Below are positions 1 through 6,321 of a DNA stretch of 20,651 nucleotides, in pieces (position 1 is the first letter of the stretch; the number at the start of each line of letters is the position of its first letter). The notes beneath the pieces are model-generated. The model was not told the DNA's origin and searched no databases. It saw nothing but the letters and a program-made list of their open reading frames with translations. The position numbers and the translations under genes were made by a program. This DNA is from a bacterium (GTDB lineage: Bacteria; Patescibacteriota; Minisyncoccia; Minisyncoccales; JAGMAB01), in the NCBI GenBank assembly GCA_030643665.1, contig DAOWKS010000010.1:1-20651 (forward strand), read 5' to 3'.

Positions 1-126
1 GACATAAGTTATTTTTCGCCGGCTTTAGCTTTTATTATCGGGTATGCCGGCGGTGACTTTATTGAAAATATCTATAAAATCATTGTCAAAAAATCTTCTC
101 TTTATCCAGAAAATAAAAAAGATTAA
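1..126 (+). CDS. C-terminal end of a small hypothetical membrane-type protein (partial)
   Basis: Reading frame 1 is open from the first base to a TAA at 124-126 and gives the last 41 residues of a protein whose start lies outside the window. The visible part has a hydrophobic stretch with small residues (SPALAFIIGYAGGDFIENIY), then a lysine-rich tail, which fits a final membrane helix followed by a cytoplasmic end. No family can be assigned from so little. A strong hairpin follows 9 nt after the stop and probably ends its transcript. Confidence 0.6.
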   Translation, partial: DISYFSPALAFIIGYAGGDFIENIYKIIVKKSSLYPENKKD

Positions 127-135
127 AAATAATAA

Positions 136-179
136 CGGAGAAACTTCAATACTACCAAGTATGGAAGTTTCTCCGTTTT
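136..179 (+). terminator. Rho-independent terminator or attenuator hairpin
   Basis: A perfect 12-bp stem (CGGAGAAACTTC at 136-147 with GAAGTTTCTCCG at 164-175) extends inward by further pairs (ATAC/GTAT) and is followed by TTTT at 176-179. The U-tract is short. It lies between the stop of the upstream gene and the pcm start at 200. I see no convincing promoter between hairpin and pcm, so pcm may depend on read-through, in which case this is an attenuator. Confidence 0.7.
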
Positions 180-194
180 GAAAAATTTTCAAAA
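176..194. repeat. AT-rich perfect palindrome before pcm
   Basis: TTTTGAAAA (176-184), a single central A, then TTTTCAAAA (186-194): 9 + 1 + 9 bp of perfect dyad symmetry, ending 5 nt before the pcm ATG and sharing its first four T with the U-tract of the preceding hairpin. It could be an operator, a weak second hairpin or chance in AT-rich DNA. No regulator is identified. Confidence 0.4.
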
Positions 195-199
195 AAAAA

Positions 200-817
200 A
201 TGGATTTAATTGATAATTTAATTCAAACGGGCTGGCTAAAAACTTCAAACATTATTGACGCGTTTAGAAAAATCAAAAGAAAAGATTTTTTGCCAGAAGA
301 ATCAAAAGATTTGTCTGAATTAAATGAAGCTCTGCCTATTGGTTTTGGCCAGACAATTTCCCAACCATTGGTTGTGGCTTTTATGCTGGAACAGCTTCAG
401 CCAAGACAAGGAGATAAAATTTTAGACATTGGAACTGGTTCGGGTTGGACAACTGCTTTGCTGGCCGAAATCGTTGGCTCCAAAGGCAAAGTCATTGCCA
501 TTGAGGTTATTCCGAAATTAAAGGAATTTGGCGAAAAAAATGTGGCTAAATACAATTTTCTTGAAAAGGGACTCGTTGAATTTATTTGCGCTGATGGTTC
601 AAAGGGTTATGAAAAAGAAATGCCATACGATAAAATTTTAGCGTCGGCAAGCGCTCAAGAAAAAATTCCTTACGCTTGGAAACAACAAGTAAAAATAGGA
701 GGAAGAATTGTTACTCCTATTGGTTCTTCAATCTGGCTGTTTATTAAAAAAAGCGAAAAAGAATTTAAAGAGCAGGAATATCCGGGCTTTGCTTTCGTGC
801 CTTTAATAGAAAAATAA
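200..817 (+). CDS. pcm: Protein-L-isoaspartate O-methyltransferase (Pcm)
   Basis: Methylates isoaspartyl residues that form in ageing proteins, using S-adenosylmethionine (SAM), so that they can revert to aspartate; a cytosolic repair enzyme. The 205-residue length is normal for the family. Visible signatures are the family motif near residues 49-66 (GFGQTISQPLVVAFMLEQL) and the class I methyltransferase SAM-binding loop ILDIGTGSGWTTALLA around residues 74-89, followed by an acidic strand end (VIAIEVIP). The C-terminus ends in the typical FVPLIEK. The ATG at 200 follows an A-rich run and no SD is visible, as for many genes here. Its TAA shares a base with the mltG ATG (TAATG), so the two are probably translationally coupled. 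Confidence 0.93.
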   Translation: MDLIDNLIQTGWLKTSNIIDAFRKIKRKDFLPEESKDLSELNEALPIGFGQTISQPLVVAFMLEQLQPRQGDKILDIGTGSGWTTALLAEIVGSKGKVIAIEVIPKLKEFGEKNVAKYNFLEKGLVEFICADGSKGYEKEMPYDKILASASAQEKIPYAWKQQVKIGGRIVTPIGSSIWLFIKKSEKEFKEQEYPGFAFVPLIEK

Positions 818-1755
818 TGAGAAAATTTTTAATTATATTTACCTTATCCTTTGTATTTTTTTCCTTTTTTATTTCCTGGATTACCCCTTGTTATAAAAAT
901 GGTCTTTTTGAAGTCAGAAAAGGGGAGAGTTTATTTCAGATTGCCGAAAATCTAAAAAAGCAAGAATTTATCCAGCTGGAATTTCCCTTTTATATTTATG
1001 TTTTAATAAAAGATAAAGCTCAGGATTTAAAATCAGGGGTTTATTTATTGAGTTCAGATGAGACATTTTTTAGTATTGCTAAAAAGATTATCCATGGGGA
1101 AACTTATACTATAAAAGTGACTATCCCTGAAGGATACAGTATTCAACAGATAGATAATTGTTTAACAAAAGCTGGATTAATTCAACAGGGAGAACTTATT
1201 TCTAATTTAGATTTAGAGGGATATTTATTTCCTGATACATATTATTTTTCTCCTTTAGCAACTATTAAAGAAATAGTAAAAGTTTTTTTAGATAATTTTG
1301 ATAAAAAGCTTAATCAAGAATTAAAAGAGAAAATTGAAAAACAGAATGAATCAATTCACGACATAATAACAATGGCTTCTTTAATTGAAAAAGAAGTGAG
1401 GGGACTGGAAGATAAAAAAATAGTTTCAGATATTTTTTGGAAAAGGATTAAGCAAAAAATACCATTGGATAGCTGCGCAACAATTGCTTTTATTTTAGGA
1501 GAAGGAAATTGGACTTTCGAAGAAATGAGGAAAGAAATCGCTAAGGGAAAAGAAATTGATTCTCCTTACAATACTTATAAATATTTGGGTTTGCCAATAG
1601 GTCCGATTTGTAATCCCGGTCTTGAAAGCATAATAGCGGCAATTGAGCCAAAAAATAGCGAGTATTGGTATTATCTTTCCACTCCTGAAGGGAAAACAAT
1701 TTTTAGCAAGACATTAGAAGAACATAACATAGCCAAAGCCAAGTATTTAAAGTGA
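817..1755 (+). CDS. mltG: Endolytic peptidoglycan transglycosylase MltG (YceG family)
   Basis: Inner-membrane enzyme that cuts nascent glycan strands internally and so limits their length during wall synthesis. The 312-residue protein starts with a short basic stretch and one membrane helix (about residues 4-22), then a LysM-like segment (VRKGESLFQIAENL, 34-47) and the catalytic domain. Family landmarks are TIPEGYS (103-109), LEGYLFPDTYYF (133-144), MASLIEKEV (186-194), where E191 aligns with the catalytic glutamate, PLDSCATIAFILG (216-228), and SPYNTYKYLGLPIGPICNPG (249-268). The usual Gln in the PLQ-type motif is Asp here. The start overlaps the pcm stop by one base. The gene ends in TGA. 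With PBP1C at 15683-17776 it gives the window both a wall-building and a wall-cutting enzyme. Confidence 0.95.
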   Translation: MRKFLIIFTLSFVFFSFFISWITPCYKNGLFEVRKGESLFQIAENLKKQEFIQLEFPFYIYVLIKDKAQDLKSGVYLLSSDETFFSIAKKIIHGETYTIKVTIPEGYSIQQIDNCLTKAGLIQQGELISNLDLEGYLFPDTYYFSPLATIKEIVKVFLDNFDKKLNQELKEKIEKQNESIHDIITMASLIEKEVRGLEDKKIVSDIFWKRIKQKIPLDSCATIAFILGEGNWTFEEMRKEIAKGKEIDSPYNTYKYLGLPIGPICNPGLESIIAAIEPKNSEYWYYLSTPEGKTIFSKTLEEHNIAKAKYLK

Positions 1756-1816
1756 AAGTGAATATACTATTATAACAGAACTTTAGCCAACCACATTACA
1801 AAGACCGTTTTAGGGG

Positions 1817-1846
1817 TTTACAAAGAACTATAAAATGGTTTACAAT
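1817..1846 (+). promoter_or_regulatory. Promoter of the GHKL-DUF4325 gene, probably giving a (near-)leaderless mRNA
   Basis: TTTACA (1817-1822) and TACAAT (1841-1846) are separated by 18 bp, a good sigma70-type match. The -10 box overlaps the first ATG (1845), so transcription would begin near 1852-1854, at the in-frame second ATG (1854). No SD precedes either ATG. An alternative -10, TATAAA at 1829-1834, would start the RNA near 1841 and also leave almost no leader. Confidence 0.55.
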
Positions 1847-2879
1847 GAGTATTATGGGCAAAAATCAAACTAAAATAAGGGAATTTATTCTCAATCAAGT
1901 AGAACACCATCCGTCAGACATAGTATCCATTGTCGTCAAACAGTTCGGATTTTCAAGACAAAGAGCGCATGAATATGTTGCAAGAGAGATAAAGAGTGGG
2001 AAGATTATTAAAGTAGGTCATACTAGATGGACCCGTTACTTTCTTGTTGGTGGCAACCATATTGAATTTAGCCTAAAAGTAAAATCTGATTTATCAGAAT
2101 ATCGGATATGGTCTGAGTATATTAAACCAATGGTTTTACGTTACTCTAATAACATACAAGAAGTTTGCGCTTATGGTTTTACTGAGATTTTTAACAATGT
2201 CATTGATCACTCAGAAGGAACTATAGTCTATGTAACTGTTAAGATTAGTAATAATAATCTTATCATAACTATCATTGATAATGGGGTCGGGATATTTCAG
2301 AAGATTCAAAAAGCATTACATTTAGAATCAATAAGAGAGGCAATTCTTCATCTTTCTAAGGGAAAATTTACGACTGACCCATCGAAACATACTGGCGAAG
2401 GAATATTTTTTACTTCTAGAATTTTTGATAGCTTCTCTATTTTTTCAGATGATATGTTTTACACATTTACAGGAAAAGATTGGTTTCTTTCTTCAGAAAA
2501 AAAAGAAAGTTTTGGGCGAGGAACTTATATCAAGATGGTTGTGTCCTTAAGTTCAACAAAGACACCAAAAGAGATAATGGATCAATACGCAAATGAAGAA
2601 ATTGGATTTGGCAAAACAATTGTTGCGGTTGCTTTAAGTGCTGATCCCGGAGATCCTCATATATCCAGATCACAAGCAAAAAGGCTGATAATGGGACTTG
2701 AAAAATTCAAGAGAATTATCTTGGATTTTAAAGGGGTAGAATCGGTTGGTCAGGCGTTTGTCGATGAGGTATTTCGTGTGTTTAAAAATAAGCATCCTGA
2801 CATAATTATTAACTACTTTAATGCAAATGATAATGTTGATGCTATGATTAAAAGAGGATTAAATACAAAAAAGGGATAA
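1845..2879 (+). CDS. Winged-helix + GHKL ATPase + STAS-like (DUF4325) fusion protein
   Basis: Three regions are visible. Residues about 8-67 look like a winged helix-turn-helix (FGFSRQRAHEYVAREIKSG as recognition part, then a wing ending RWTRYFL). Residues about 80-235 are a GHKL/HATPase domain of the anti-sigma-kinase type: N-box E114..N117-N118..D121-H122, G1 box DNGVGI (145-150), and a second glycine loop HTGEGIFFTSRIFD (182-195). Residues about 250-340 resemble the STAS-like DUF4325 domain (RIILDFKGVESVGQAFVDEVF, 290-310). Regulator and kinase domains related to SpoIIAA and SpoIIAB are thus in one chain, with a putative DNA-binding head. The target is unknown. The start may be the second ATG (1854) given the promoter position. 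It is apparently monocistronic. A role in transcriptional switching is inferred only from the architecture. Confidence 0.8.
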   Translation: MSIMGKNQTKIREFILNQVEHHPSDIVSIVVKQFGFSRQRAHEYVAREIKSGKIIKVGHTRWTRYFLVGGNHIEFSLKVKSDLSEYRIWSEYIKPMVLRYSNNIQEVCAYGFTEIFNNVIDHSEGTIVYVTVKISNNNLIITIIDNGVGIFQKIQKALHLESIREAILHLSKGKFTTDPSKHTGEGIFFTSRIFDSFSIFSDDMFYTFTGKDWFLSSEKKESFGRGTYIKMVVSLSSTKTPKEIMDQYANEEIGFGKTIVAVALSADPGDPHISRSQAKRLIMGLEKFKRIILDFKGVESVGQAFVDEVFRVFKNKHPDIIINYFNANDNVDAMIKRGLNTKKG

Positions 2880-2895
2880 CGACCAAAATGAAAAC

Positions 2896-2924
2896 TTGAC
2901 AAGGTTTTAATATATTGTTAATCT
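2896..2924 (+). promoter_or_regulatory. Promoter of the rplJ-rplL-truD operon
   Basis: Perfect -35 TTGACA (2896-2901), 17-bp spacer and -10 TAATCT (2919-2924). The predicted start near 2930-2931 lies immediately before the L10 leader structure, which supports the assignment. Confidence 0.8.
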
Positions 2925-2930
2925 ATAAAT

Positions 2931-3005
2931 ATAGCCGCAGACAGCAGGCAACTAGTAAGTCCTGCCGAGGTAAAAAGTTTTTTACATTGTCTGCTGTAGC
3001 AGACA
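2931..3005 (+). ncRNA. Ribosomal protein L10 leader with attenuator switch
   Basis: The segment carries the hallmark of bacterial L10 leaders: AGACAGCAGG (2939-2948) facing CCTGCCGAGGT (2961-2971), with CAGG/CCTG pairing and the conserved GA-rich internal loop expected to form a kink-turn bound by the L10-L7/L12 complex. Two exclusive pairings are visible. GCAGACA (2937-2943) can pair with TGTCTGC (2988-2994), or TGTCTGC can pair with GCAGACA (2999-3005) to make a terminator. When excess L10 holds the first GCAGACA in its binding site, the terminator is free to form, giving negative feedback as described for Bacillus rplJL. This mechanistic reading is inference; the sequence elements are directly visible. 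Confidence 0.85.
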
Positions 3006-3015
3006 TTTTTATTTT
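2988..3015 (+). terminator. Attenuator terminator in the rplJ leader
   Basis: TGTCTGCT (2988-2995) and AGCAGACA (2998-3005) form a perfect compact hairpin, realistically 7 bp with a TGTA tetraloop, followed directly by TTTTTATTTT (3006-3015). It is 58 nt upstream of the rplJ start and downstream of the rplJ promoter, so it is an internal, conditional terminator. Confidence 0.8.
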
Positions 3016-3048
3016 CATTTTTCATTTTTAACTTTTAATTTGACTGAT

Positions 3049-3063
3049 CCCGCTGAAAGCGGA
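3049..3063 (+). repeat. Short GC palindrome at the rplJ start (PAES-type unit)
   Basis: CCGC (3050-3053) and GCGG (3059-3062) flank the loop TGAAA. This small GC island lies in AT-rich surroundings and sits 10 nt before the rplJ ATG. Its core GCTGAAAGC is shared with the unit inside the 18296-18640 gene, and a close form GCTGAAGC lies inside rplL. It may represent the same dispersed element. Confidence 0.5.
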
Positions 3064-3072
3064 CGAAGGAAC

Positions 3073-3585
3073 ATGGCTTTAACAAAAGAACAAAAACAAA
3101 ATATCCTTGAGGATTTAAAAGAGAAAATTAAAAAGCAAAAAGCAATTATTTTTGTTGATTTTACCGGTGTAAAAGTAAAAAACCTTTCTGAATTGAGAAA
3201 AGAATTAAAGAGCAAAGAAAGTGAGTTAAAAGTGGCTAAAAAAACTTTAATGAACATTGCTTTAAAGAAACAGGGGATAAAGATTGAGCCAAATGAATTA
3301 AAAGGAGAAATAGGTTTGGTTTTTGGTTATAAAGATGCCTTATCAACGGCTAAAATTGTCTATGAGTTTTCTTTAAAAAACGAGAATTTGAAAATTTTAG
3401 GAGGTTATTTTGAAAAGAAGTTCTTAGATGCCGAGCAAATTATAGAATTAGCAAAATTACCAAGCAAACAAGAACTTTTGGCAAGATTAGTTGGCAGTAT
3501 TTCTGCTCCAATATCAGGATTTATCAATACATTACAGGGAAACATTAAAGGTCTGTTAAATGTCTTGGCAAAAGCCAAAACATAA
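3073..3585 (+). CDS. rplJ: 50S ribosomal protein L10
   Basis: Base of the ribosomal stalk: it binds 23S rRNA and carries the L7/L12 dimers that recruit translation factors. The 170 residues match the usual size. The N-terminal half has the family pattern MALTKEQKQNILEDLKEKI, then AIIFVDFTGVKVKNLSELRKELK and KVAKKTLMNIALK; the C-terminal part (LPSKQELLARLVGSISAPI, then FINTLQGNIKGLLNVL) is the L10 helix region that holds L7/L12. I choose ATG 3073 because the protein aligns from MALTKEQ. An in-frame TTG at 3040 would add 11 residues encoded by the small palindrome. The AAGGA at 3066-3070 is too close to act as a normal SD. It is controlled by the L10 leader just upstream and followed after 21 nt by rplL. 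Confidence 0.95.
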   Translation: MALTKEQKQNILEDLKEKIKKQKAIIFVDFTGVKVKNLSELRKELKSKESELKVAKKTLMNIALKKQGIKIEPNELKGEIGLVFGYKDALSTAKIVYEFSLKNENLKILGGYFEKKFLDAEQIIELAKLPSKQELLARLVGSISAPISGFINTLQGNIKGLLNVLAKAKT

Positions 3586-3606
3586 ATTATCAATTATCAA
3601 AAAAAT

Positions 3607-4131
3607 ATGGTTGAAGAACGAAAAAAACAAGAAGAAAAACAAGAAAGCCCTAAGGAAGAAGTAAAACCAGAAGAAAAAAAAGAAGATAAAAAAGAACCCT
3701 CCTCTGCTGAAGCTACGGAGGGCAAGGGAAAAACCGAAACAAAAGTTCCGGAAAAGTTTAAGAAATTAGTGGAAGAAATTGAAAAAATGAGTGTTTTGGA
3801 TTTAGCTGAATTAGTAAAGATTCTTGAAAAGAAGTTCGGCGTTTCAGCGGCTGCGCCAGTTGCTGCTGCTCCGGCAGGAACTGCCCCGGGAGCTGCTCCG
3901 ACCGAAGAAAAAAGTGTCTTCAATATTGAATTGAAAGAAATCGGGGATAAAAAAATTGAAGTAATTAAAGCAGTCAGGGATATTACTCAAAAGGGCTTAA
4001 AAGAATCCAAGGACTTGGTTGACGCGGCTGCCAAAGAACCTCAAACAGTAAAAGAAAATGTCAAAAAAGAAGAGGCCGAAGAAATAAAGAAAAAATTTGA
4101 AGCCGCCGGCGCCAAAGTAGAATTGAAGTGA
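3607..4131 (+). CDS. rplL: 50S ribosomal protein L7/L12 with long charged N-terminal extension
   Basis: Flexible stalk protein that stimulates GTP hydrolysis by translation factors. The family core is clear: N-terminal dimerisation helices from about residue 47 (KFKKLVEEIEKMSVLDLAEL, then KFGVSAAA), Ala/Pro/Gly hinge (80-99), and the C-terminal globular domain from about 103 (FNIELKEIGDKKIEVIKAVR, then LKESKDLVDAA, ending FEAAGAKVELK). The total of 174 residues exceeds the usual 120-130 because about 46 Lys/Glu-rich residues precede the core; no plausible start codon sits at the canonical position. A GC-rich palindrome is translated in this extension as PSSAEATEG (31-39). The C-terminal domain also carries a slightly expanded loop (AAAKEPQTVKEN). 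It follows rplJ by 21 nt with no SD and ends in TGA. Confidence 0.93.
   Translation: MVEERKKQEEKQESPKEEVKPEEKKEDKKEPSSAEATEGKGKTETKVPEKFKKLVEEIEKMSVLDLAELVKILEKKFGVSAAAPVAAAPAGTAPGAAPTEEKSVFNIELKEIGDKKIEVIKAVRDITQKGLKESKDLVDAAAKEPQTVKENVKKEEAEEIKKKFEAAGAKVELK
3697..3722 (+). repeat. In-frame GC-rich palindrome inside rplL
   Basis: CCCTCC (3697-3702) and GGAGGG (3717-3722) form perfect outer arms around TCTGCTGAAGCTAC, which itself contains GCTGAAGC. The unit differs in composition from the A-rich codons around it and is read as SSAEATEG within the non-conserved N-terminal extension of L7/L12. It is closely similar in sequence and identical in frame to the first unit at 18417-18441. Confidence 0.75.
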
Positions 4132-4140
4132 TCTAAATTT

Positions 4141-5532
4141 ATGCTTTCTCTTTCCGAAGCTCAATTAAAAGAGCAGAAGGTTTTTGAACATTACAGAAAG
4201 AACAATCCTGATGTTTTGGTTGTTCCCTCTCTTTTAGAAAAAGAGGTATTTTCTCAAATTGGAATTAATACCTCTTTTTTTTCTTTTCGGCCTGAAGGAT
4301 ATATCCGTTTCTATCCTCAGGATTTTATTGTTGAAGAAATTTCCAAAGATGAAGAAATTTCCGAAGTTGCTTCAAAAGAAAACAAACTTTCTCTTTCTTT
4401 TCCTTTTCATCTTTACTGCGATTTAGTAAAGGTTGGAATTTCAACATTTGACGCTATAAGTTCTTTGGCAGAGACATTTCAAATAAAACCGGGCAGGATT
4501 GCTTACGCCGGCTTAAAAGATGACAACGCCTTAACTTCTCAAAGATTTGCTTTTTTGGATATAAATTCTGAACTTTTTGAAAAAATTAAAAAAAATTCCC
4601 AGCCAAATTTTTTTCTGACTAATTTTAGTGTTGGCAAAAAGAACATTTTGCGGGGAGATTTATTCGGAAACCGGTTCACTATTTTTATCCGAACCAAAGA
4701 AAAAACCGTTGAAAAACAGTTTGCTGAAAATTTAGAAAAGATAAAAAAGCAGGGTTTTTTAAACTTTTATCATATCCAGAGATTTGGCTACCCTCGTTTT
4801 TTGAACCATATTATAGGAAAACTGATTTTGCAGGGAGAATACGAAAAAGCGGTTTTTAATTATTTTACTCAAGAGGGATTATTGGAAACTTCTTTAATAA
4901 AGAAAAAAAGAGGAGAGGCAAAAAGATTTTTTGGAAATTGGGAAAAAATGGAGGAAATTTTTTCAGAACTTCCTTTTACTTTCAGAAAAGAGACAGACCT
5001 GCTTTCTTACCTGAAAAAGTATTCCAATGACTTTACAGGCGCTTTAAATTTTTTCCAAAACCAAACCAAATTTTTTGTTTATTCTTACAGCAGTTATCTT
5101 TTTAACCAAATTCTTTCTTTGGAAGGTTTGGAACTTCCAGAAGAAATTCCTTTATTTTTAAGCGATGATTTGGATGACCAAAATGTCTATAAGTTTTGGT
5201 TGGAAAAAGACAAAACTCAAGATTTCCAAAGAAATCTTAGACCATTTCGTTTTTTAAAACTACAAAGAAGATTTGTTAAAACCAGAATTCTGCCTCAAAA
5301 TGTTTTATTTAAAATTGCGCCGGAAGGAGTGGCATTAAGTTTTAATTTAGAAAAAGGCGTTTATGCCACTACTTTTTTAACAAACCTTTTTGAACTTAAA
5401 GAAAACTTGCCTTTGCCAAAATGGATAAAACCCAAAGAATACGATATAAAAAAACTGCTTGATATTGGTTCAATTAAAGCAGTAAAAGAAATTTTTGGAG
5501 AAATTATTTCATCTCCGATGATTTTGTATTAA
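4141..5532 (+). CDS. truD: tRNA pseudouridine synthase D (TruD family)
   Basis: Isomerises a uridine to pseudouridine, position 13 of tRNA in E. coli. The 463-residue protein has an approximately 50-residue N-terminal segment of unknown role, then the TruD pattern: FIVEEI (62-67), RIAYAGLKDDNALTSQRFAF (119-138), where D127 in the G-x-K-D motif is the expected catalytic aspartate, NILRGDLFGNRFTIFIRT (RG..GNRF motif), and GFLNFYHIQRFGYPRF, equivalent to the N-Y-F-G-x-QRFG motif. The insert domain and a C-terminal return to the catalytic fold follow. It starts 9 nt after the rplL stop, so it is probably in the stalk-protein operon and subject to the L10 attenuator. The substrate uridine in this organism is not known. 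Confidence 0.92.
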   Translation: MLSLSEAQLKEQKVFEHYRKNNPDVLVVPSLLEKEVFSQIGINTSFFSFRPEGYIRFYPQDFIVEEISKDEEISEVASKENKLSLSFPFHLYCDLVKVGISTFDAISSLAETFQIKPGRIAYAGLKDDNALTSQRFAFLDINSELFEKIKKNSQPNFFLTNFSVGKKNILRGDLFGNRFTIFIRTKEKTVEKQFAENLEKIKKQGFLNFYHIQRFGYPRFLNHIIGKLILQGEYEKAVFNYFTQEGLLETSLIKKKRGEAKRFFGNWEKMEEIFSELPFTFRKETDLLSYLKKYSNDFTGALNFFQNQTKFFVYSYSSYLFNQILSLEGLELPEEIPLFLSDDLDDQNVYKFWLEKDKTQDFQRNLRPFRFLKLQRRFVKTRILPQNVLFKIAPEGVALSFNLEKGVYATTFLTNLFELKENLPLPKWIKPKEYDIKKLLDIGSIKAVKEIFGEIISSPMILY

Positions 5533-5543
5533 AAATACAAAGA

Positions 5544-5565
5544 GAGGTCAATAAAAGGCGACCTC
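5544..5565. terminator. Probable bidirectional terminator between truD and the minus-strand gene
   Basis: GAGGTC (5544-5549) and GACCTC (5560-5565) form a 6-bp stem with a 10-nt loop in the 54-bp gap between convergent genes. On the minus strand it is followed by TCTTTGTATTTTT, a fair U-rich tail. On the plus strand the T-run (GCTTTTTATT) is offset by about 10 nt, so termination of truD here is less certain. Confidence 0.5.
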
Positions 5566-5586
5566 CCATAAAATGCTTTTTATTAC

Positions 5587-6321
5587 TCAAGCCGACATTG
5601 GAAGTCGAGCAAGAGCAAATAAGTTACGAGGAGAGAGAACTGGCAAATTTTTCGCTTTTTTCTGTCCCACGATGAACTTTAAGTTCAACGTATCCACTCT
5701 TGTTATCCTTGGTCTTCCGTCTTCTAACTTCGTTTCTTTTGGGTTCTCCCAATAATCCACTTGATTCGCGCCCAAACTGGTCAATTGCTCAACATCTCTG
5801 GCTATTTCCTCATTTTTTCTTCCATTTCGTTTGAATCGTATAGTCACAATTTCAATCGTATCTTTTTGTTCTCGTTTAGTTCTAATCAACTCTGTTGGAA
5901 CAAATCCCACTTTCTCCATTCCCTCGGTAAAACTGCCGGGGAATTTACTAAGAGAAACATACTTGAATTTAGTGTTGAATCCACCGTCAACCACGCCTTC
6001 TCTGACTTCGCCTCTTTTTGCTCCGGTCGCTATTCTTGTTGCGTCTTGGAACGCTCTTGCTTCGGGATTTTCTATCGTTAGCGGTATGTTCCACGGAATC
6101 AGCTGTTTCTGATTTTTCTCATGTATCCAGAACCTTATCCAAAGTTCGTTTGGAAGTCCTGGAAACACTCGTTTCATATATTCTCTGGGATTTCCAAATC
6201 TGACTTTATTTATATCCTCGTCTCCTCTCTTCTCAACCACTCTACCGGCGTTTTTTCTTAATGCAGGGGCGCCGCTTCCCACACCTTCACTACTTTTAGT
6301 AACTCTAAGGTTTTTGTTCAT
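5587..6321 (-). CDS. Hypothetical protein, unrecognised, with strongly structured leader
   Basis: I do not recognise this 244-residue protein. It has no signal peptide or membrane helix. The first 35 residues are basic and low in hydrophobic residues. The body is rich in Lys, Arg and Glu with segments such as ELWIRFWIHEKNQKQLIPW, ATRIATGAKRGEVREGVVDG and NLKFIVGQKKAKNLPVLSPR, so a soluble, probably cytosolic protein. By eye its G+C is clearly above its neighbours, and its codons use more C/G endings, which may point to transfer or different selection. A consensus promoter (6456-6484) and an SD region (GGTGAGGT) that lies inside a helix reaching the start codon make this ORF convincing; the overlapping plus-strand frames have no such signals. 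It ends in TGA. Confidence 0.75.
   Translation of the reverse strand: MNKNLRVTKSSEGVGSGAPALRKNAGRVVEKRGDEDINKVRFGNPREYMKRVFPGLPNELWIRFWIHEKNQKQLIPWNIPLTIENPEARAFQDATRIATGAKRGEVREGVVDGGFNTKFKYVSLSKFPGSFTEGMEKVGFVPTELIRTKREQKDTIEIVTIRFKRNGRKNEEIARDVEQLTSLGANQVDYWENPKETKLEDGRPRITRVDTLNLKFIVGQKKAKNLPVLSPRNLFALARLPMSA

Noticed and set aside
1753..1755. UGA recoded as glycine (code 25)
   Set aside because: mltG and several other genes end sensibly at TGA at the expected family length, and no in-frame TGA interrupts recognised proteins.
3597..3923. Minus-strand Ser/Ala-rich frame opposite rplL
   Set aside because: It is the complement of the Lys/Glu-rich extension and Ala hinge of L7/L12; low complexity and without expression signals.
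5573..6203. Several overlapping plus-strand frames opposite the 5587-6321 gene
   Set aside because: They are short, mutually overlapping and have no promoter or SD. The minus strand has one continuous frame with a consensus promoter and an SD. They are shadows of it.
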